Below are positions 41,868 through 54,826 of a DNA stretch of 64,000 nucleotides, in pieces. The notes below the pieces were generated by a model, which saw nothing but the letters and a program-made list of their open reading frames with translations, was not told the DNA's origin and did no database searches. Origin of the DNA: Sanderia malayensis (Eukaryota; Cnidaria; Scyphozoa; Semaeostomeae; Pelagiidae); contig RQOL01000920.1 in the NCBI GenBank assembly GCA_013076295.1, positions 1-64,000 of the forward strand, given 5' to 3'. A program made the position numbers and the translations under genes. How positions within the stretch are numbered: the first letter of the stretch is position 1; every line of letters begins with the position of its first letter.

Positions 41868-43175
41868 ACTACTGGTGCGGCATCATTCTTTGTGCTGTAG
41901 ATGGCTGCTATCTCTGATGCTGCTGGATTGTGGTATCTACAATCCTGCCTGGCTCTCGATGTGGTTATCATCTCAAATGTGGGAATAGGTTTGTTTGCTG
42001 CAGTCGCAAGTTCTTGCTGTTGTTGCAGTATCTCGCCAATGTGTTTGTATTCTTGAGCATATATATGGGTTAACTGCAAGAAGTTCGTCTTGCAGCTTCT
42101 TGATGGTGTCTTTGTTCAGGTTCTTGTTGCTAGGGTTGTTTGTTCTCTGTTCAAGTGCTTCAGCTGTGTCCATGATGTAGAGTTCAGCATATTTTGGCTG
42201 TTGTCGTTGCAATGGGCGAATGTGGGCTGAAAAAAGGCACAGGTGGTTAATCACAATTACCTAATTAGTCACTATCACTATTGAGGCAATGATGAAAAGT
42301 TCGCAAATGGAAATCTGTGTAGCACAACAATGAGGGAGTAGAAACACATTGAAGGTACCTGTTCTGCGATATACACTGCCATGTATCGTTATCACAGGTG
42401 GCCCCCTTCCTGGTATCTGCGGTATGTTTGCTGTCCAAGATGCCATTGCCATAGTAGCATTACATTGACAAAATTTTGAAAGAAAATCATTGGATTCTCT
42501 TTGCATATCTTCTGTGTCACCAAGGAAGAGAGGCATGATTGTTGGATGCGGAGGCTGTATTGCAGGTAGTGTGATAGCTCCACCGCAACATCACTTTATG
42601 TACTTCTTTGATGTGTTGAGCTCCTCTTTGAAATACTTGGCACCACAATGTGGACAGGTATTGTTCATTAGTGCCATGTAGTGGAGGGCAGTGTTTTCTG
42701 CTGGATGGTTTGCATTTTGTTCTGGAGATGGTAGCAGGTGTGGAATTTGGGGCTGTCTGCTATTGATCTGGTGGCTGTCCCATGCTGTGTTGCAAATGGA
42801 TGCTTTCTGGCTGTTGTGGCAACTATGGCCTGAATTGGACAGGCTGCATGTGTTGTAGCTGCGGCAGCAATTGGAAGGGATAAATCTGTTGTAACTCTTG
42901 CGGCCAATCAGGTGGGAAGTGGAATGGATAGATCTGTTGAACTGGTTGCTGCAGCAGACGTGGCATGTCCATTTGAAATCCTTTGCCCCCTGCTGGGTAG
43001 GGTACAGGCCAAAGCTGACAGCCTTGTTGCAGTTGCAATGTTGGAATTGCTTGTTGCTGTGCGTGTTGCCACTGTAACTGCAATTGCAGCATCTCGTTGA
43101 GGGCAACAGCAACTGGTTGTTCTGTTGGACGTGTTTGAAGGACCCGAGGCTGTTGTTGATCTTGAGCCCTATCAT
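41868..43175 (-). pseudogene. Helitron N-terminal region fragment
   Basis: On the minus strand a Gln/Pro-rich start (42823-43092) leads, through a frameshift, to MNNTCPHCGAKYF. A TGA at 42591 follows, then CCGGAITLPA and a block with GRGPPVITIHGSVYRRTG. After another shift come QPKYAELYIMDTAEALEQR and NLNKDTIKKLQDEL. These are the conserved blocks before the Rep domain of Helitron proteins. Orientation matches the Helitron pieces at 33371-36180, so all may derive from one element, although about 5.7 kb of other DNA separates them. Confidence 0.75.
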
Positions 43176-46100
43176 AGGCGTTGTTATAAATTATAAATTA
43201 AATACGTTAATACGATACATTAAATAAGTTAAATGTGGTAAGTAAGCGGAAGGATATAAATGTGTATATACAAAGTCCAGTTGTAGACAGTGGATCTGCG
43301 GAAAAGTAGAAAATGACGTATGGAAACAACGTGAAATGAAGGAAAGGGAAAGCAGAAACACAATTTATTTACTCAGTAAAGAATGCAGAGAAGATTGTTT
43401 AAAAGAATTTACCAGGTCTCACAGACGGCGAAATAGTAAGGATCGCTGGAAGTAAAACTGGCAAGCAACAGCAATAATAAGGTGAAAAATCTCGCAGTAA
43501 CAAATTTCGTGTGTCAACAATACTGAGAAATAAAAAATACACTACCCCTTCGTTGCAACACAATAACATAATTGCAAAGCAAAGCGCATTCTGATGGAAG
43601 GAAGGATGTAACTTCCTCGTCAATCAAAGGCCACAGGAACAAAGGACGGTGTCGGATTAGTGCAAAACGCAACGGGGTTCATCGTTTCGAAAACGGTAAA
43701 CAACGCACGTTGGATCTTTCCAGAACCATGACATCATTTCCAATGCCTTTAGGCAGGGGGTCACTGAGCACAGCACGTTTTGTTGCACTGAATGGTTTAG
43801 TACGGATCTAAAGCTCGGGACATCTCCCCCTCACACACAAAACAAAAGCCGAGGAGAGCAGCAGGGACGGCAGTATCTGACAGCAGACAAAGCACAGATG
43901 AGAGGAAAAGAAAGGGGGGAAGAATTTTCGTAAGTAGAAATGTGAACATATCTGAAAGCGATTTTCGAGAAACAAAATCCATATTGCAAATATACAGGTT
44001 AGTGGGAAGAATTGAGAGTGGCTTTCGAAAAGAACAGATTAGGGGAATTTTTGGAGTTGAGTCCGAGAACTTGCGTGGCCGGGGGCCTCTGACCGTGGTG
44101 TCCATCACCGCTACAGAGTTAGGAAATAGTGATTTTTGTTGTTGGTGTTAATGAAATTGAAAGTGGTGAGATGTCTGATTCACCTTGTGATGAACAATTG
44201 GACCAGACTATTGGATCATCTGGCAGGCAGGATGCATTTCCAGCTGAGCTAGGGATTTCTGACAACGTGGCACTGTAAATTTTTGAATTTGTCTTCCTTG
44301 AAATCAGACACTTTAAATTATCTTTTGCTGAGGACTGCTTTGTTTTAGCTTGATCCAAGAAATCCGAACTAAGAAACCTTTAGGGGACTAATTCAAAAAT
44401 TTACAGTATCATTTATATCTTCTTTGAGAAAGGGTTTATTTTTTGTGCAAGAAATAGAGTGAGCAATAAGAGAAAACCGAGATGAAAGATAAACAGTTTA
44501 TTGCATTTACCTGAATGCAATAATCTTTTTATCTGTAGAATATAACACTCCAGGTAGATAATTAATAAAAGAGAAGAAATTTTTGGGTTTAGGCAAGCTC
44601 CTTACCCGATCAAGAATTCATATGATGAATTCAAGGCTTGAAAAATTTTCGAATGGCTTTTCCAGCAGATTATTACTTGCTCTAGAGATGTACACATATG
44701 GACCTCTTTTAATGCTTGTCATATACCAAGACAAAGGCTATAGTAAACAAGTGAGAATTGCAATACAAAAGAACATATTTCATAATAGGATAATTGCACC
44801 ATTTTCAAATTCTAAATTTGCATAATGGGCAACAAAATTTGACTTATTTTTCATTTATAACTTATAAGTGATGTTGGCATTGTACTTCATGTTATCTTTC
44901 GTTTCGCTCACAGGTACTTTTCCACATGCAGCGATACATGGTAGAATAAAGCTGGAATGAGATGAAAAAGGACAAAGGATATCTTGCCTTGCTATGTCTG
45001 CCTGCTTGTGTAATTGTGCAGAGCTTGTCATTTCGTACCAGATCATTTTTGATTAAATGAGTTTTCTATCCAGTGGATAAACAAAACTCATTTCCTTGCG
45101 GGGTTTCTGCTTCTGTTTCCTCTTATTTGTTTTTTAAGAAATAGCAAATGGATATTTATTCATTTTCTAATTTATTCAATTTAATTTTTTTCTGGATGCT
45201 TTGCCATAGAATTCATGCAACCATTTATACTCCCATGCTTGGGAACGACACGATTTTTGGTGGAATTGTTGCTTTATTATATTTTCAATAATAATAGCTC
45301 TGCATCAATTATCAAGTAATCATCATCGAGAAAAATTGTTTGCATTTTTTTGAAATGTAATCACATAACAGAAGATGGTGAATTCTTTTTGAGTTTGCTT
45401 TCAATGCTGTTGGAGAAGGCTATATTAATTTTGTGAACTATGTGCACTATGTAATGCTTTGTTTCCTAGTTGTACAGTAATATTGGAATTGATAATGGAA
45501 AATATTTTTCTGTAGCTGCATGTCGATGATTTTGTGTTTTCAACGATATTATTCATTATGCTCTTAATTGGTTTCACATGTGTCATTTCACTCAGCCTTC
45601 GTCATGGACCCGATGCTCACAGGAAAATAAGGTCTGCGAACAATGGATGAAAACCTGGTTTTGAAGTACATTCAATTGTGCAATCACAGTTTTTATTGTC
45701 TATCTATTCTCATTAGTTATTAAAAACTTATAACAACTTGTTTAATCAGGTCAAAGAATGCGCTTTCGGAAAGTGACAAGGACAATATATTGAATTGTTT
45801 TGCTGTACTTGTGTGATCATTTTTAGCATGGGATATAATCCCTTTCAGATCTATTTTCCAGCAAAAAATCATTGTTTAAAGGGAAAATGATATTATACTT
45901 TTGCGGACATTTGCAATAACAGTCTCTAATAATTAGAATATTTTTGTTTGCAAATTTTAAGATTTTTCATCCTGCCAAACCAACCGTCTCTTCAGCAAAA
46001 TCTTTTTTCCATAATTTCTGATTTGTTTGTCTTTTACAATTGTGAATTGTATTGCTACTTCCCGGTGTTCTCTACACAATGTTTTGTCATTCTTAGTTGA

Positions 46101-46835
46101 TGAGTATATAATCTACATTTTTCCATATCATTTCAACGATAACATCTGAAAGAGTAAACAAGTTTGGTGTTACTTGGATTGGATGAATTTAGCAAATTCG
46201 CAATCTTAATGGGTAAGTTTTTGCCAGAACAAGAACTTGCAATAGAGTAAAAACCCGCAAATAAGAACCAAAATTTTTTAAGCAGTCTCATTCTGGTTCT
46301 TAATTAGAGGGTGCTCTCTCAAATTCAGTGTTACTGGTTCTTAATTAGGTTCTTAAAATAAGAAAATATTCCTTTCCTCTGCATTCTTTGGCGGTGGTTT
46401 ACAACTCGCCTAAATAATAAAATTATTGATTATAATCACTGCATATTGATAAGATAAGCTTAAAATAAAGCAATAAACTAGTTTGATAATTTTATTGATT
46501 AAACACTATCAATTTTAAATAGCTGCTTCAAGTATAAAGTGTTGAATGAAGTGTTTAAGACCCTGTATTTATTGCAAAATAGTTTCTATAACAGTCTCAG
46601 CTATCTTTATATTTAAATATTTTCATATAGCCATCATTCTTTGCCACATTACAGTCCATATTTTCCATTGTACATTTATTTGAAAAAGCTTGCATGAAGA
46701 GCCACAGGATCCTTTGATGGTCCAATTTCAGAAATACTAGCTGGGGCGCGGTCGCTTCGCTCCCTCCCCGGAGCCTCTCAAGTAAAAAAAGCTTAATGTA
46801 TTTGGCTTGCTTCGCGTGCTGCATTCGCTCCCGCT
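43176..46835. other. gene-free stretch
   Basis: No convincing coding region. A 50-codon plus frame (about 44130-44278, ending ELGISDNVAL) has plausible composition but no motif or partner. GGTTCTTAATTAG-type short repeats occur near 46310-46360. Otherwise AT-rich unique-looking sequence. Confidence 0.5.
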
Positions 46836-47215
46836 CATGCCCATACATCCAACATACTATACCTACATACTATACGATCTTACTTTACCTACTATAAAAT
46901 CATACTATACCTACATACTATACCAACATACTATACCTACTATAAAACCATACTATACCTACATACTATAAAAACACACTATACCTACAATACAAACAAA
47001 CAATACCTACTATAAAAAAAGTACTATACCTACATAACTACATACCTCCATACATACCTACATACATACCTACATACCTACATACCTACATACATACATA
47101 CATACATACATACATACATACATACATACATACATACATGCATACCTACATACATACCTACATATACATACCCCACATAAATACATAAATACATACATAC
47201 CCTACAATACATACT
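46836..47215. repeat. TACA/CATACTATAC microsatellite block
   Basis: Irregular CATACTATACCTA units run from about 46850, passing into (CATA)n and (CCTACATA)n to about 47210. GC-rich patches (GGGGCGCGGTCGC at about 46743 and CGACCGCCCCGCGCCC at about 47270) flank it on both sides and are partly complementary. Confidence 0.9.
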
Positions 47216-48535
47216 ATGACGTAACATTTCTAAAACGCGTAAGGTGGGAGGTCGAATCTCCCCCTGGCAAGCGACCGCCCCGCGCCCACCCTGCGCCCCT
47301 GAAAGCCCTTTCTGAATATTGATAATTTCAGTGTAAAGTTTGCAGAAAAAGAGTTGCCACAGAAAATCAATCCATCTTCAGAAATTCCAACTCCTTCCCC
47401 ATTAAAAATTATATCAATACGTAGCTCAGGATACAGCGAACACGGTGCAAACAGTCTCATTTCTTAAATAAGTAATAGTGAATTCTTAGAGACAATTTAG
47501 TGGAATTGGTTTTAATGAATTTTCGAAGCCGTGTAAAAAGCTAAACCTTGGAACACACTTTAGCAAGTAAAAATAGAATTTAACGTGGCAAATAGTGATC
47601 CAGTTGAACTCAAAAAACACCAAAATGAAGGTAATACAATGAACAGTGAACAATTATCGAAAGTGTTTGGGTAAAAAATAATGAATTGTGGCAGGCTGAA
47701 ATTGAATTTTCTTAAATGCAAAAACAACGTGTGTTGAGTGAAAAAATGCTCTTTCCTGAGAGAAAAGCAACTTTGTTCGAAACCGTAAAAAAAAAAAGAA
47801 ACACATTATTTTAGTTGTGTTATTAGACAACACTTGTCAAAAATTTAAATGTGGAAAAACGTGCAAATAGGGCCGGAAAAATTCAAAACTTTGAATCTGG
47901 CCTAAGCGTTTTTAGCATGCCGAAGCAACAATGGCGGTCACCTACTACAAAACCTACAACTATTTCATTCAAAAAACAAAACAAAGCTATCACCTGTGTT
48001 CTCTATTGTTTCCTGCAACTCTCTTTCAAACATTTCAGGGGTCTTTCAAACATTTAAGAGCTCTTTACAGAGATAATTCAGCTGGTAAAACACTTTGAAA
48101 GGCGTCCACCTCACTTTTTATGTGCAAAACAAAAACATGTGTCTTCTCCAAAAGTACCTGCTGCTCAACCCGAGGGCAAATTTGCATGATAACGAAAATT
48201 GCGTGACTGTTCGAGTGAAATCGCGAAAGAGCCAATCAAATTACAGCAAAAGGCAAAACAAGTCACATGAACAGCGAATACTTTGTTCGAAAATGGACTT
48301 TGCGATGCGAATTTGGAAGTTTTGCCACCGTAAACCGTAGTTTTTTCGCACAATTAGCAGAATAATTAATGGAATAATTCAATAATTTGGGAGACAATCG
48401 AAAAACAAAATCCATCACCCTGGTTAAATTAATAAATTAAACACTCAGTGTCAATTTCATTGCCATATACCCACATACCAAAAAGCCTTTGTGATTACAC
48501 CGTTCGCCGTTTCGGCCCATTGTTTTAAGGCGTTC
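47216..48535. other. no recognisable gene
   Basis: Several short frames on both strands lack motifs. Sequence is AT-rich and unique-looking. Confidence 0.45.
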
Positions 48536-48538
48536 GAC

Positions 48539-48994
48539 CTATTGTTTTGTATGGAATCTATTGTTTTTGGCAAGAAAGTGCGTCATCACGCGACCTCCGC
48601 AGAATAGTAGTATCAGATTTGTAACAAAACCATTTTTTGTCAGCTTCCTCCTCAACTTATCTAAGTAATGAATGTTACCAGCAAACTTATAGTCAACAGC
48701 AATTTCAAGTCCTTTCCCTCCACCCAAATTGAATCTGCACCCAATGCGCTCTGCTTCTATTTCACCGTAATTTTGCAGGAATTTTAAGAAACGCTTAGAA
48801 ACTTCAAGTGGCACATGCCCAACTGTTTCTCCAACTTCTGTCTTGATCACTATTGCATAAATATCATATTCATTATCAAGGTCTTATTCACAGTCTAAGG
48901 TGTCGCCAACACAGATATCTTTTGTTAGATTCTTAAAGTATTTGTGATATCCTTGAACACTTGATTCTACATAAAACTCGAACTGCAACGCCAT
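48539..48994 (-). pseudogene. HIRAN-like domain protein with one nonsense codon
   Basis: From ATG 48994 the minus strand reads MALQFEFYVESSVQGYH. After 36 codons an in-frame TAA (48884-48886) interrupts it. The same frame then continues NEYDIYAIVIKTEVGETVGHV and FNLGGGKGLEIAVDYKF to a stop at 48539. The pattern (S-x-x-x-G-Y-H, then D-x-Y-A-I-x-V, then V-G-H-V-P) resembles HIRAN-like proteins that are multi-copy in cnidarians and fish. HIRAN domains bind DNA ends. It is head-to-head with the Tigger-like transposase, 118 bases away. Confidence 0.55.
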
Positions 48995-49112
48995 TTTGAC
49001 ATTCGGCTTTCATTGAATTAAATAATGTTGTTGTTGCTTATCTGTCAGCCTGCTATGTTGCTGTTGTTGTGCATCTTGTGGTGATGGAAGATGGAAAAAT
49101 AACAATTTCGAG

Positions 49113-50683
49113 ATGAGCAAGCTAACGCAAAGTACTTTCTTCAAGTGTGGAGTTTTAAAGCAAATTGAAACAGCAACTGGAAAGAAATACAACATTACCC
49201 CAACACTTCCACAAACTGTGGTGGGAGATCCAAATCAGATTCGATGTGAACTTTGCTCAAAAGCATTCAAAGCAAAAAATCATTTGAACAATCATGTGCT
49301 TTTCAAGCACAAAACACATATTGTGGCAGAGCAGAGAAGTAAGTCGGCTAATATTGAAATGCCTATTCAACATTTGCTTATAGTCAGTGAAATTCCAACA
49401 ACCTCAAAGAGAAAGAGAACATGTAGCAGCAAGAGGAGAAAATCATACACCATTGACTTCAAGGTGCAGACATTGAAATGTCTAGGTAAGCTCAGCAAGA
49501 TGCCAACTGTTAAAGGTAAATGGAGAAATGTGGCTAACGAAAGAGGAATACCAAACAGGTCAACTGTGATAAAATGGAACAGCAACCGTGATAAAATATT
49601 TGAAGAAGTTGTCAGGAATATAAACAGAAAAGGGAAAAGAAACACAACGGCAGTCAGACAAAGAAGGAAACTGTCAGCAGAAAGACCAAACAAAACTGAG
49701 AAATATCCTGCTGCTGCAAAATTAGTTGCCCTTAAATTCAAGTTACGAAGGGCTAAGGGGTGCAAAGTTTCCAAAATGTGGTTTTGTCACAAAATGAAAC
49801 AAAAGGTGGAGCAATTGTATGGGTCAGAAGAAGCAACAATCTTCAAAGCCAGCAATAATTGGTTTAAGAGATTTAAGACAAGACATAACATTTCACTACA
49901 CAAGAGAACAAATAAAAAGAAGCAATCAAGTGAAGAGTGTAAACCTTCAATCCAGATATTTCAACGAAATCTCTGAAAAGCTGTTAAAAGTGTGAGAAGA
50001 AGAAATGAATGAAGGGTTGATCCAAAATGGGGAAGATGACTTCCTTCAAATCGTTATAATGTGGATCAGGTCCCTCTTCCTTTTGTTTTAGAACAAGACA
50101 AGACATAGGAAGATGCAGGTTCAAATCAAGTCTGGGTTTCCCAGCCTTCCTGTGGCTTGGATAAGAGCCAAGCCACTCTTCAACTCTGGGTGAGGGCTGA
50201 AGGAGAACAGATAATTAAACCACCTATTGCTTTTAGAGGAAGGGGTAACATAAAATTGCCTGAAATAAGCCAATATGACCAAAGAGTAGATGTTTATTTT
50301 CAGCAATCAGCATGGATGGATTCTGCAATAAATATGGAATGGACAGACAAAACCTTCATACCAGGCATAAAAGATAAGTCAAATGAAAGTGTTCTTTTTG
50401 CTGATAATGTTTCGTTTCAATGCCTAAAAAAGTTTCACTTGAGGTGTAGAGAAAAGGCCCGCACTGTGGTTTACCTATTACCTGAAAACCAAACCAACAA
50501 AGTGCAGCCATCGATGCTGGTGTGGGCAGAATGATGAAGATGAAGATAAGTGAAGAAATGGAGAAATGATCAGAAGAGGAAGGAAATCTCGAGAAGTGGC
50601 ATGGAAGGATTACAGCCAGAGAAAGGAGAATTTTGATGACCAAATGGACAGGTCAAGCTTGGGATGACATTGAATTTGAATGA
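49113..50683 (+). pseudogene. Tigger/pogo-like DDE transposase, two frameshifts
   Basis: The first frame (49113-49976) has a C2H2 finger (CELCSKAFKAKNHLNNH, about residues 45-61). A CENP-B-type HTH pair follows, with RRAKGCKVSKMWFCHKMKQ and KASNNWFKRFKTRHN. A shift near 49965-49985 moves to a frame with the first Asp (NVDQVPLPFVL, about 50055). GLDKSQATLQLWVRAEG and FADNVSFQ (second Asp, about 50400) come next. Another shift near 50505 hides the third acidic residue before a WTGQAWDD end at TGA 50681-50683. DDE_1 transposases of this type cut and paste at TA sites. No terminal repeats found. Confidence 0.85.
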
Positions 50684-50958
50684 GTTTTTTCGGAAAATTT
50701 TTCAGAAGACTGGCTGTCTTATAACAGCTGATGGCAGCTGTGATGATTTGATAAAGCCCCCAAGGAATTGAAAACTTTGAATTTTAGTCACATTAATTGT
50801 ACATAATTTCAATTTTCACTAAAATGCTGACGAGATGATATTTTCTGTTTATTTGGCTTATGTATTTGCTATTGACAACTGATAAATTATCCAGTTAAGA
50901 ACCGACAAAAACGTAACAAAACAGTTTACCTAAAACAACAAGGACAATTCTTCAGGCG

Positions 50959-51010
50959 TGACTGAGCACCCTTTAGCCCCCTCTGGGCAAGGCTAAAGGG
51001 TGCTCAGTCA
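50959..51010. repeat. perfect 20-bp inverted repeat, 12-bp loop
   Basis: TGACTGAGCACCCTTTAGCC at 50959-50978 is exactly complementary to 50991-51010. It lies about 275 bases after the transposase stop and could be a foldback remnant or a strong RNA hairpin. Confidence 0.9.
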
Positions 51011-51154
51011 GTTGTCACATACGAAAAGCCCACCTGCTCTAAGATGTATCGTGGACATCCAAGTTTGAATTCAGGTCTAAAGGGTTATCAAAGCTGAAAA
51101 TTCTTTAAAGAATGTATCATGGGTTCTGGCGAGTTTAGCCAAAATAGTTATTGC

Positions 51155-51260
51155 ATTTTCTCTAATAAGCACCAAGTCGCTTGCTAAATATTTTGCGAAC
51201 TGGTAAGCGTTTATTGGAAGGACGCTTAACAGAAAAGCTGCTTATTTCCAGGTTTTAAAA
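51155..51260. repeat. diverged GCGCTTATT-type dispersed repeat
   Basis: TTTTCTCTAATAAGCACC, AAGCGTTTATTGGAAGG and GCTGCTTATTTCCAGG echo the element at 41471-41850. Partial and decayed. Confidence 0.5.
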
Positions 51261-51521
51261 TTTCCAAAATAAAATTAATTGACGACAATTTCTAATCTTA
51301 TTAATGCTTTTCATTTTCGTTTGCGTTTTCATTTATTATTTTTCCAGGATTTTATAAAATAAAATTAAAAGATGTTTTCTGAGATTGCACAACATCACAC
51401 TGAATTTGACGTTGAGCTATCCTATTGATGTTCTTATGAATATAGGAAGGCGATGTACATTTACTGGTGCTATTTATATAACGATGTACATTTACTTGTG
51501 CCATATATTATCTTACTATTT

Positions 51522-52600
51522 TTCTTGACCTAAAGAAGGCTTTCGACACGGTCGACCACAGTGTTTTAATGAAAAAATTGCACGCATATGGGATGAGAGG
51601 CAAGTCCGGGGATTGGTTTCAATCCTATCTAACAAATTAGAAGCAATTCTGCTCCCTAAATGGTGTGCATTCAAAATCTAGAACGGTTACTTGTGGCATA
51701 CCACAGGGATCATGCTTAGACCCTCTTCTTTTCATCATTTACTTGAATGACCTTGAAGGGTGCTTGCAATCCTCACGAGCTAGCATTTACGCTGATGACA
51801 CCAGTTTGACAATTGCTTCTAGCAATTCAGTAAAATTGGTGGAAGATGCTCACTGTGAGCTGAAAAGCATCTCAGAGTGGATGAGAATAAATAAACTTAG
51901 TCCTAATCCCAAAAAAACGGAATTCATGGTAATAGGACACCCACTCAAGATCAGAAAACATGACCTTCCAGAGGTTCTGACGCTTAATGGCTCAGATATA
52001 AAAAAGGTTGATCAAGCAAAATCCCCAGGCATTATTATTGACGAAAACCTAACCTGGGATGAGCAATTCAGGCGTGTAAAGGGCAAAATGAGTGCTGGTC
52101 TCTCTGCTCTTAAACGACTGAGAAGTATTCTATCACAATCTCAGCTCTGCAGTGTGCATTATGCTCTTGTTGAGAGTCATCTGCGCTATGGCGACATTAT
52201 TTGGGGCAGCTTATGTAAAACAAAATCAGCTGCTCTTCAGCGTCTTCAATCCCGAGCAAAGTCAATAATTGAAAATGCCAATATTAAAAATCATTGATCT
52301 CGTTCCTGGCTAAATGTAGAAAATATTATCCGTTATGACAGGAACATGATGACCTACAAAATCATAAATAGATTGTATTCTGAAAGCCTTTTTGATAAAT
52401 ACTTGTCCAGATCATGTTTCTCTTCTAAAATACGAGAAATTATCGGGATCTTCAGATCCCTAGATGCAGGACGGAATTCTTCAAAAAGAGTTTTCATTAT
52501 ACATCTATAAAAAACCGGAATGATACACCTTCCACAATTCATGAGTTGCCGACTTTAAATCGTTTGAAACAAAAACTAAAAATGCATTTAATGGGCTAGA
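51522..52600 (+). pseudogene. 5'-truncated LINE reverse transcriptase
   Basis: Begins inside the RT domain at FLDLKKAFDTVDH (motif A, about 51521) in one frame with a TAG near 51640. It then runs open 51665-52297 with CGIPQGSCLDPLLF, YADDTSL (catalytic) and LSPNPKKTEFMV. Downstream a stop follows KNH, and WLNVENIIRYDRN and further pieces follow with stops. The C-terminal tail and AT-rich 3' end reach about 52750. It differs clearly from the LINE at 3-1004. Confidence 0.85.
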
Positions 52601-52750
52601 CTCGCTAAAACACGACTCCCTGGAACAACAGCAGATTAGGAATTTAGGATTTCAATTATATTTTTAGATTTCACTTTGTAAATAATGTTTGTCCTTTTCT
52701 TTTCTTTTTACATTGTATGCTGAAGGGTTTTTATCCTGTATAAATAATAA

Positions 52751-54290
52751 TTAATTATAATATTTAGACTCCACATTATGTTGCCATGCTGGACAACTGA
52801 AAAGCCTGTGAGCATCTTTCTGTTAATCTAGCCCTAGTTCAAGCCAAACCCAAATTTATGTCGTAATTTTTTCTCATAAAACATTGTCAATCAAAGTCAT
52901 ATTAAAAAATGAAATTGGTCAATTGAGGGCAATGGGGTAAAATAAATATGTCCTGATGACAAAAAACGAATTTCTTAAAAGAAATTAAAAGAAATTACGT
53001 ATTATGCTCATAAGCAACAAGTGTGATATTATGTGTGTATCAGAACAGTAATAACCATGGTGATATTTTTTTGCAAAAGATTCCCTTTGATTTTTCACAT
53101 AGCTGGCAATGATGCCATAGAAACTGTATCCGATCTGGACATTGTTGTTCATGCCAAACAAATTTGTCAAGACACCACAGGGTGGGCCAAGTAACCCCCC
53201 TTTTCTTGAAAGGCATCTTGTGAATCATTTTTTGCAAACTTTTACCATATAACAATGTCCAACTCAAAAACATCTTTTGTAAAATATTTTGTATTTATGT
53301 TTTATCATATTTGAGCAGTTGCAATTTTAGAATTTCTAATCGTGAAGCCTACTGTTATGACATTGAATGTTTGTGAATTGACTGCGTTGAAAAACGTGAA
53401 AATGTGTTATCATTTCGAAATTGTTCGGAGGAAAGAAATATGCCCAAAACATCACAAGAAAATAAACATTGCATCCGAAATTTGCCAACTGAGAAAGGTT
53501 GGAAAGAAAGTTTTTCTATTGGCCTGAGAATAACAATCACAATGCTGCACTATTGTGTTAAGCTGTTGAGTAAGCGATGGCGTGGATTAGAAATTTTATC
53601 GCTGGGACGAGAAATTCAGATTTTCTGACAAAAATTTAATAAGCATTTTCGTTTCTGCAAGAAGATAAGAAAATTAGCTAGAACTGAACATAAACAGGAG
53701 AGATTTATTTTCCGGCAAGATCAGAAATTTTCGAAAAAAAAAGCAGTTTAGCTCTACAGGGGTTTTTTCACCCCCCTTACCCGTCTTTATCTACGCAACT
53801 GTAACAGGCATGGGGTTTGCCTTTGCAACAAAAAATAATGACAATAATTTGTACTTGGTCAGAACGACTGCTAGCTAAAATCTATTGAACTGGGAGGAAG
53901 ACACTTTGAAAAATACAACTGCTCAAAACTGGAAAAACATAGTAACAAAATATTTTTCCACAAGATGTCATTTCAGGTGAATATTGTACAGTAGAATTTC
54001 CCGAATGTTTTGTCTTAATATGAATTTCCCGTACAGCCCTCACAGGTCGCTGGGGACCGTTTAAAATAAAATATAAGTTGACAATAGTTGCGACCTAACA
54101 AATTATTATGCAGCGGGGTATCTTTTTGGCCTACTCTGCATGACAATAGACAACAGAATAACAGCAGACTCGGTAAAAATGCTCTGCTCTGTTAAGAAAA
54201 CTTACCCAATCTTTTTATCCTTTCATTTATGATGTTTCTGTTTGTTTATGCTTGTCATGACTCATTGGATCGCTCTTAAATATTATTCAG
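52751..54290. other. no recognisable gene
   Basis: AT-rich sequence with short frames only. No motif, tRNA-like or repeat structure could be supported. Confidence 0.45.
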
Positions 54291-54770
54291 TGTTGCATGC
54301 GAAGCTTTTTTATACACTACTATTAATAGCAAAACTTCGTTTAGAACAAATAAAATTTGAAGTGATGAATTCATTTGTGCGTTCGAATATTTGCTGAGAA
54401 TCACAGACTTCTTTATTGAAATGAAAAAGTATGACTCTTGAGATAAAATCACTGAAGTTCTTTTGTTAAACGGCATCATGGGTATTCAAAATGAAAAACA
54501 AGACAATGTCAAGAAATAGAATACATTCTATATCCCAAAAACATTTTTCTAACCAAATAACAAATTTTTTAAAAAAAATACGGAAACTGTTAAAGTTATG
54601 AGTTTCACACAAGAAAAACACAGCGTTTGGTTGAACATGAACAGCGAATATATAAATGTAGTGAACAGTAGAGTAATAACAGAACAACTAAAGTCAGCAG
54701 TTACGAAGTGAAGTGTCAAACCGCAACTACATGTCAAGATGATTTTTCGCATAATTTAACACTCCCACTG
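54291..54770 (-). mobile_element. copia 3' LTR (inner edge clear, outer edge tentative) and polypurine tract
   Basis: Downstream of the copia RNase H stop (minus strand) the tract CAGTGGGAG (54762-54770) precedes TGTTAAATTATG, a standard copia PPT/LTR junction. A candidate outer end, GCATGCAACA on the minus strand (54291-54300), gives TGTT...AACA ends and a 471-bp LTR. The 5' LTR lies outside the window, so the outer limit is a guess. Confidence 0.4.
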
Positions 54771-54826
54771 GAAAAATAAACTAAACGCTAAAATAAATAT
54801 ACAAGTCTTTGTATATGAGTCTTTTA

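Noticed and set aside
43797..44151. Frames of 69-103 codons on both strands
   Set aside because: They overlap in antisense, lack motifs and have unremarkable composition.
46836..47215. TACA repeat as a centromeric or telomeric array
   Set aside because: Short and irregular, and unlike the TTAGGG telomere repeat of animals; an ordinary microsatellite.
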